Assembly (NCBI GenBank): GCA_039105265.1
Contig: JAPFFF010000078.1
Location: forward strand, 1 to 64,000
DNA: 64,000 nt
Reading direction: 5' to 3'
Origin: Tritrichomonas musculus
Lineage: Eukaryota > Parabasalia > Tritrichomonadida > Tritrichomonadidae
The notes beneath the pieces were generated by a model, which was not told the DNA's origin, searched no databases, and saw only the letters and a program-made list of their open reading frames with translations. Within the stretch, counting starts at the first letter, position 1, and the number at the start of each line of letters is the position of its first letter. Below are positions 57,963 through 64,000 of this stretch, piece by piece. The position numbers and the translations under genes were made by a program.

Positions 57963-58370
57963 AATCAATATTATCAGAGTTAATGTTATTAATTTTAAAT
58001 GTTAATATATTATAAAATGAATGTTTGATTGTTATAATAATAAAATATACTTACGATATCAAATCAATGAGTTTATTCAATATTTTTCAAATAAATAAAA
58101 ATATTTTGTTTTTATTTTATCTCTGACAAAATCTTAAAACATATATGAAAAAATTAAAATATAAAATAATTATACATATATAAAATATAAATATGATTTA
58201 TTATGTTTTTGTAAGTTTGGTATTTTATTTCAATTTGTTTTTTTTTTTTTTTTTCTTCATTTTAAATATAAAAAAGATTTTAATAAATAATAATCGATTA
58301 AAAACATTAATATAAATGGATATAACATGTTTATTATGTATGCATACATATATTTGAAAACAAATATTAT

Positions 58371-59375
58371 TTAAAAATCATAATTGGCTTTAAAAACATT
58401 TGGTTGCACTATATCGCACTTATTAGTATAATATTTTTTTCTATTTAGATGTTTTTTCCTAATAGAATGATTAGAAACAAATGAATCAGAATAACGGGTT
58501 GAGGCAGGTCGGCAAACGTAACTCTTCTGAGACAATACTGGATATACATTGATCTTCTTAACTTTTGACTCAGCAAAACTTTTTGAAAATTCTGTTTGTT
58601 GAAAAATTGGTAAATTCAATATGCTATTTGCTGTTGGACGCAATTTTGGATTGTAAGATGTCATCTTCATAATTAGGCATTGTATTTCTGGATCGACATC
58701 ATATTGTGAGAAATCAATTTGACCAAATGTAATGAGTCTTTTCAGATCTTCAATAGGGACTGAAGGAAATGGATGTTCCCCTGTAACCATATAAAAAAAT
58801 GTTATTCCAAGAGCATAAATATCTGCTTGGAATGGGTTAAAAGAAGATTGGCCTTTTATTAATTCAGGACAACAATACATAATTGATCCAACACGCTCAT
58901 CTGAATTTGAGTTGTCTTCAAATTGCTTTGCAAATCCAAAATCAGCTAGTTTTACGCGATTGTATCTATCAAGTAGAATATTATCTGGTTTAATATCGCG
59001 ATGAGCTATTAATTTTGAATGGCAAAACGACAAAGCTTCTAATACTTGTCTTGAATAGGTCAAAAATTGGTTATAATCCAATTGTCCTTTTTGTTTTAAT
59101 GTGTCATTAGGGCAATAATCCATAACCAAATATTGATTATCTAATTCATCAAAAAACTCATAAAGTTGGATGATATGAGGATGATGAAGGTTTTTAAGGG
59201 CATTATATTCATATTCCTTTACCTTATGATGGGAAATGCATTTGACTGCAAAAAAATTATTATACTTCAGCGACTTGCAGAGGAAAACATTAGAATAAGA
59301 GCCAGATCCAATTGTCTGAACATACTCATATCCATGCTTATAAAGCTGTTCTTTAATCTGTTCCACATCTGTCAT
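58371..59375 (-). CDS. Ser/Thr protein kinase (CAMK/NEK-like), 334 aa
   Basis: Compact active kinase: glycine loop TIGSGSYSNVF (about 18), Lys in FAVKCI (about 40), HRDIKPDNILL (about 125), DFGFAKQF (about 145), then GSIMYCCPELI. The last about 70 residues are a basic tail. A longer frame begins at 59423, but the Met at 59375 is favoured because TCATTTTTT lies about 19 bp upstream as an initiator. Its upstream signal cannot be told; an N-terminal dozen residues precede the domain. Confidence 0.88.
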   Translation of the reverse strand: MTDVEQIKEQLYKHGYEYVQTIGSGSYSNVFLCKSLKYNNFFAVKCISHHKVKEYEYNALKNLHHPHIIQLYEFFDELDNQYLVMDYCPNDTLKQKGQLDYNQFLTYSRQVLEALSFCHSKLIAHRDIKPDNILLDRYNRVKLADFGFAKQFEDNSNSDERVGSIMYCCPELIKGQSSFNPFQADIYALGITFFYMVTGEHPFPSVPIEDLKRLITFGQIDFSQYDVDPEIQCLIMKMTSYNPKLRPTANSILNLPIFQQTEFSKSFAESKVKKINVYPVLSQKSYVCRPASTRYSDSFVSNHSIRKKHLNRKKYYTNKCDIVQPNVFKANYDF

Positions 59376-59423
59376 TAGACTTACGAAAAAATGAGTCAAC
59401 CTTAGATTTTTCAATGTATTCAA

Positions 59424-60317
59424 AATGACGAAATTTACAATGTTTTATTTGAGCATGTAAAAATTTTTGTTATAATTTTAAAATCGATTAAAAAAAATTG
59501 AATGGGTTTTATATAAGTTTTGTTAAAAGCATTCAAATGAAATTTAAATCGGTTTTTCATCTTGAAATAAAACGGCTTTATTTGGTTATAATTTGATTAT
59601 AAAACTTCATGTGATCCTTTTGCAATTTTTTATTTTTTAAATGTTCGAGATTTGTTTAATTCAATATTTCAATGCACGTATTCAACTTTTGAATAAATCG
59701 ATTCTTTTCAAAATTTAGTATTCCATTGAAAAGTTAAAAAAAAATAAAATAAAACGATAATTTTAAAATTATAAGATTTTGCAGTTGAATTTGCAAATAT
59801 GGCTTTAAATTGGCATTTGTTACCTGTTTATATCTTACATTCACTTTATTGAAAAAGAAATATCGTTTCAATTCAAAATTCTGAAGAATCATTTTCGAAC
59901 TTTTTGCATTTGTAAATCAACATTTTTTTTTTTTTTTTTTTTTTTTGTTCGTTTTACTTAATTTGATTTTTATTACTTCTCAAGAAAATAGATTTATTAG
60001 ATCCCAAAAGCTTTAAAATAAAAATAGAAAGAGTTGTTATTGAAAAAATAAACTTTTTCAATTAAAATCTTGAAAAATGAGTGGAATTCAACCTTTCAAA
60101 TGAACTTAATATTAACATTATTTAACTTTGATTTCTATGGTATTTTGAGAGATTTCATTGAGTTTGGTTAATTATGTAAGATTTGAATAATAAGTAATAA
60201 TTGTTAAAATTTGATGGATATTTATGACGTGTTATACCTAATTTTCATAATTATGATTAAGAAATAATGTTTAATAGAGATTTTTAAAATATGAATCTAA
60301 TGAAATCGATTAGCTTT
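59424..60317. other. Gene-free A/T-rich DNA
   Basis: Upstream of the kinase gene; a run of about 26 T near 59922-59946 is the main mark. No gene supported. Confidence 0.55.
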
Positions 60318-62832
60318 TTAAGGACGTGGTAGGACCAAATATAATTTGAATTTTATGTGTAAATATCTCCTTAAATAATTTGTTATTGTCGTTCTAAAAT
60401 ATATTATTATTATGGCTTAATTTTTGGACCTTTGGACGGACTATTTTTTTGGTCCATTGGACCTTATTAAAATTTTGTAAATTTTTACCCAAAAAAAATG
60501 AAATGAAATCATATATTTTTTAGACCATATTAAGGTTGAACAAAAGCAGTATATTTTATCATATTATAATATAATAAAATATATGATGATAAAAAATTTA
60601 TTTACTAAATATAATGGTAAAATTGACGTATGATATAAAAATAAACTAATTTTTCTTTTTGAATGAAAATTTTACAATTTGATAAGTTTAGAAAAAAAAT
60701 GATGTTTTGTATAAATATTATAGCAAATATGAGGAAAATCCAATTTAAAATATAAGATATATTTTTTAGTTAATTTATTAAATTGAATTTATTTTTTATG
60801 AAATATTTGAATCATCAGAAAATTGAGATCAATTCTATGAAATTATTATATGCTTCAGAATATTGAGCATTTTTTTAAGAAATAATTGTGAGATTGTAAG
60901 ATATAAACAATTGTAAAATTGTGAGAAAATAAAGATTTCTGAAAAGTAAAAATATGTAAAGTATTCAAAGAAAAAATCTATCCAAAATAAAGTCCCCAGC
61001 GTCGGAATTTTTGATTTTTTAAAATAAATCTTTTTAAAATCAAAAAATATGGCCAATTTTTCAAATTTTAACTCAGGTTGAAAAGATTAGCTGAGTGATT
61101 ATTTATGAAATTATCTCTACTTTTAGCAAGATATACAATAATTTAAATATATTATATAATGATATTATTAATTTTATGAATATTTAATAAAAAAAATTAA
61201 AATTTATAATGATATATTTCGCAAAATATGTATTTTCGTTGTCACTTTTTGAATACTACAAAATTGAATGAATACCTTAATAAGGCCTTATTTTTTTCTT
61301 TTTTTTTCCTTTAAAATTAAAATTTTTTTTCCTCTAAAATTTTATTTTTTTGAATAACTTTTTGAACTATTTTTTCAAAGCTACCAAGCTAAAAATTCTC
61401 AAAAAATTGATAGAAAATTTACATTTTTTTCGTCAAAATTTCGCCTTGGTCTAAAAAAAATTCGCCTGGTCTAAATAGTTTTACATTTTGGTCCAAAAAA
61501 ACCGATTTTCCAGTTTTTGAATGCTTTACATGCTATTTTAATAAGTTTACATGGTCCAAAAAATCTTTTTTCTTTGGTCCAAAATATTCTGAGATTTTTT
61601 AGTATAAAAGTATTCAAAAATTTGAATACAAATTCATTTGCTAATAATAAATATAAAATTTTATTAAAAAGAATCATTTTCGAAAGATTTATATTTGCGC
61701 AAGTATTTATTATTTGCCTAAAATATTAGAAGTACTGGCTTGCTTATATAATTACTAAGCTAATTAAGTTTATAGCAAATGTAAAATATTTTTTAAATAT
61801 CTTGTTCAAAAAGATGAATCAAACGAAGCGCAAATGCTTATATTACCAACCAATCAATTAAAACACTAGATTGCGCGCATCATTAAATCACTTTCTTAGA
61901 TTATTTGGTCCAAAATACATTTTTATACCAAAAAAAAACAAAGAGAGCTTAATAAAATAAATTATTTATTAAAAAATAATGTCATTATACTCTTTTTTGC
62001 TTTCACTTCTTTAGTATGTATGAAATTTTATGCAATGAAAAGAATTTTGAAAATTTTGATCGTTTTTCTCTCAAAAAAATGGACCAACTTTTTACTCATC
62101 TTGGTCCAAAAATGAAGCCGTAATTATTATATTATATATTTGATAATTATTAAAATAAATCAATAATAAATGAGATCACCTATGTATGTTAAAGAAAAGC
62201 ATCCAAATTAAAAATGACATTAAAATGAATAGAACATCAGAACGACTTTATTAATCAAAAAATAAATGGTTTTTATTAAATATATACATGCTTGCTCACT
62301 TTTCCTATTGACCAAAATTACATAATTTAAAAAAAAATTTTAATGATCATCAATATTCTGAAAAACTTTTGTTAAACTTTTTTCTTAAATAGAGTTTAAT
62401 TTTGGGATATTTGTAAGTTTACTATAATATTATTTATTGCATACATTAAAATTCATTTTTAATGAGGTGATAAAAAAAGTGGTTTTAGCCAAATTCATAA
62501 CTTTCAAATGAATAGAAGTATGCGAATTCACAAATGTAGCAATTGAACTATTAATATATCAAAATTAAGCATTTGTTGAATATTTCCTATTGAGTATTTT
62601 TTTAATTCATTTACTTTTTTATTCAAAAATTTTTTCTTCAGCAGGTCCGATATCATAAAAATTGAATGAAAGCAAATTGTCTTCTGGGATAATTTTTGAA
62701 ATTATTGGAAAAATAGTATTATATATTTAAATGTTAATGCAATTTAATTGATAAAGTTTTGTGATAATAAATATTAAATGAGATATTTTACATACAAAAA
62801 TGAGATTATATTTGGTCCTACCACGTCCTTAA
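60318..62832. mobile_element. 2.5-kb TIR element with TTAAGGACGTGG ends
   Basis: TIR of about 28 bp starting TTAAGGACGTGGTAGGACCA, with the exact inverse at 62805-62832. The ends sit in TTAA, so the duplication may be TTAA or TA. No gene survives inside; a second element lies nested in it. Confidence 0.8.
60414..62120. mobile_element. Nested element with GGCTTAATTTTTGGACC ends
   Basis: The left end GGCTTAATTTTTGGACC and right end GGTCCAAAAATGAAGCC are inverted with one mismatch. The string GGTCCAAA or its inverse recurs at least six further times inside (about 60450, 61490, 61552, 61576, 61907 and 62080). No gene. Confidence 0.55.
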
Positions 62833-63496
62833 TTGAAGTATTTGAATGTATAGGAATTTTTTATATATTGAAAAATTCTATGAGTTTTCTGAAAAATGTA
62901 ATAAAATAAAGTGGAAGTATATATTGTAAAACATATGAAGGATTAACATAAAAATCAATATTTTATAAAAATCTTGAAATTAGGCTTGTTATTTCCAGAT
63001 TCTCAAGATTGAAAATTGATCCATTTTCAGATATGAACAAGGGACGCCACTTTTTGAGCTTCGCTCAAAAAGTGTCTTTAGCACTGTATACTATTTTTTT
63101 TCTGTATAATATCAAAATTTAAACCATTATTTTTTTTTCTAAAAAAGAAAATTCTAGATTTTGAAATTTTGACCTTTGACGATGAAAAATTTACCTAAAA
63201 TACAAATTAAAAAAATTAAGAGTACTGTAAGCCAAAATATAAACCATTCAAAATTGTGAGAAGGGTGAAAAATATTTTATCATATTTTATTAATAATAAA
63301 AATAATTTTTAAATTGAAGCATAAATCTACAGTTTTAATATCTGTTTGATCTTTCTGTTTAATATTGAGATATATATATTTTAAAATTTATGCAAATTTT
63401 TTTTCTGAAAAAGTTGATAATTTCATTCAAAAAATATCTGTTTTATTAAAATGATTTATAATTCGATAATTATGAATACGATTATTATGAAATTAT
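62833..63496. other. Gene-free A/T-rich DNA
   Basis: Holds the hairpin at 63048-63074; otherwise nothing identifiable. Confidence 0.5.
63048..63074. repeat. Perfect hairpin of CACTTTTTGAGC
   Basis: CACTTTTTGAGC, loop TTC, GCTCAAAAAGTG: a twelve-base perfect stem. CACTTTTTGAG also lies in front of the kinase/Sel1 gene. Confidence 0.85.
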
Positions 63497-64000
63497 AATA
63501 AAGTAATTATATCATGTTAATGAATAAGTGTACAAAATATTATAAGAAAATTGGCGCTAGGTTTTTAGTAAAAGACATCTTAATTTAAAATGATTGTATA
63601 ATATTCGTTCAAACCAATATAAATGATTATTTTAATTAGCCACAAAATGATGGCAATTGAATGTATATATATGCATGAGAATTGAAACTATTAACACATA
63701 ATTGTTTTATATATTCATATCAATAATGATATTTTTTTAGAGGCATTTAAATTTCGTTGAAATATAAAATAAATACGAAAATAACTAATATGGCCATATT
63801 ATCATTGCGTTTTTTTATAAATTAGCTAATGAATTATAAAAAAAAACAATTATATTCAATTATTAATCGTTAATCAGAATAATTTGTCCTCAACCAATAA
63901 AACTCTATCAATTTGAAATGTTATTTTTCTAAAAACCTAGCGCCAATTTTCTTATAATATTTTGTACACTTATTCATTAACATGATATAATTACTTTATT
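63497..64000. mobile_element. TIR element cut by the right window edge
   Basis: Left TIR 63497-63568 (begins AATAAAGTAATTATATCATG, ends GGCGCTAGGTTTTTAG) and its inverse at 63929-64000. The arms match over the whole 72 bp visible. The true right end, and perhaps more TIR, lie outside. The centre of about 360 bp has no gene. Confidence 0.75.

Larger units (their letters stand above)
55731..58190. repeat. Right arm of inverted duplication
   Basis: Inverse of 48575-49715 with a 1.3-kb MITE inserted in the part copied from the kinase/Sel1 coding end. Weak similarity continues to about 58235. Confidence 0.8.

Noticed and set aside
60314-62837. piggyBac element because of TTAA ends
   Set aside because: The bases after TTAA are GG rather than the usual CC-type start, and no transposase remains; TA duplication is equally possible.

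Overview
The window looks like nuclear DNA of a parabasalid protist close to Tritrichomonas/Trichomonas. The signs are very AT-rich intergenic DNA, compact genes with almost no visible introns, many start codons just behind a TCA(T/C)T-type initiator, BspA-like LRR proteins, Sel1-repeat kinases, DUF3447-type ankyrin proteins, and a large Maverick/Polinton. This assignment is inferred from gene families and promoter style, not from a database match.

1-17.2 kb is the right part of a Polinton/Maverick; its left end lies outside the window. It carries a protein-primed family B DNA polymerase, a KilA-N protein, an SF3 helicase, a retrovirus-type integrase, a predicted type I membrane protein with a Ser-Pro-Arg stalk, a 594-aa charged protein, and a dozen small, mostly coiled-coil proteins, several of them paralogues. 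No capsid, packaging ATPase or protease gene is visible, so such genes would have to lie to the left. The visible part looks whole. Its most striking property is a promoter code. A box TGTCAAAAC(C/T)G(T/C), read in either direction, sits before most genes of the left block, often serving two divergent genes. A different box (GTGAGGTCATCACATCATTTTT-like) serves the right-hand block. Using these boxes, several start codons move downstream of the first in-frame codon.

17.2-26.4 kb is AT-rich repeat land. It holds a coiled-coil pseudogene, a foldback-type element with 221-bp apparently perfect terminal inverted repeats (TIRs), a 313-bp MITE, a long inverted repeat (21.4-25.1 kb) with a 1.46-kb MITE nested in its left arm, and a 248-bp MITE. 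The intact right arm preserves the empty insertion site.

26.4-47.5 kb is host genes: a BspA-like LRR protein with a leading ankyrin piece, a DUF3447-type ankyrin protein, a decayed coiled-coil/ankyrin gene with a five-copy 190-bp array, a kinase pseudogene, a RIC1-like Golgi GEF subunit, an AAAP amino-acid transporter, a GT31/fringe-like glycosyltransferase, a small C2-like protein, an LRR-kinase with a 13-copy 48-bp coding minisatellite, a subtilase fragment joined to a recent copy of the LRR segment, and a tRNA-Gly(GCC).

47.5-59.4 kb is a 2039-aa kinase/Sel1 protein flanked by an inverted duplication of its 3' end. Both arms carry an identical 126-aa gene, and each arm has been hit by a different MITE, so insertion order can be read inside the window. 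A CAMK/NEK-like kinase follows. 59.4-64 kb is gene-free and holds a 2.5-kb TIR element with another nested inside, a perfect hairpin of a promoter-like motif, and a partial TIR element at the window edge.
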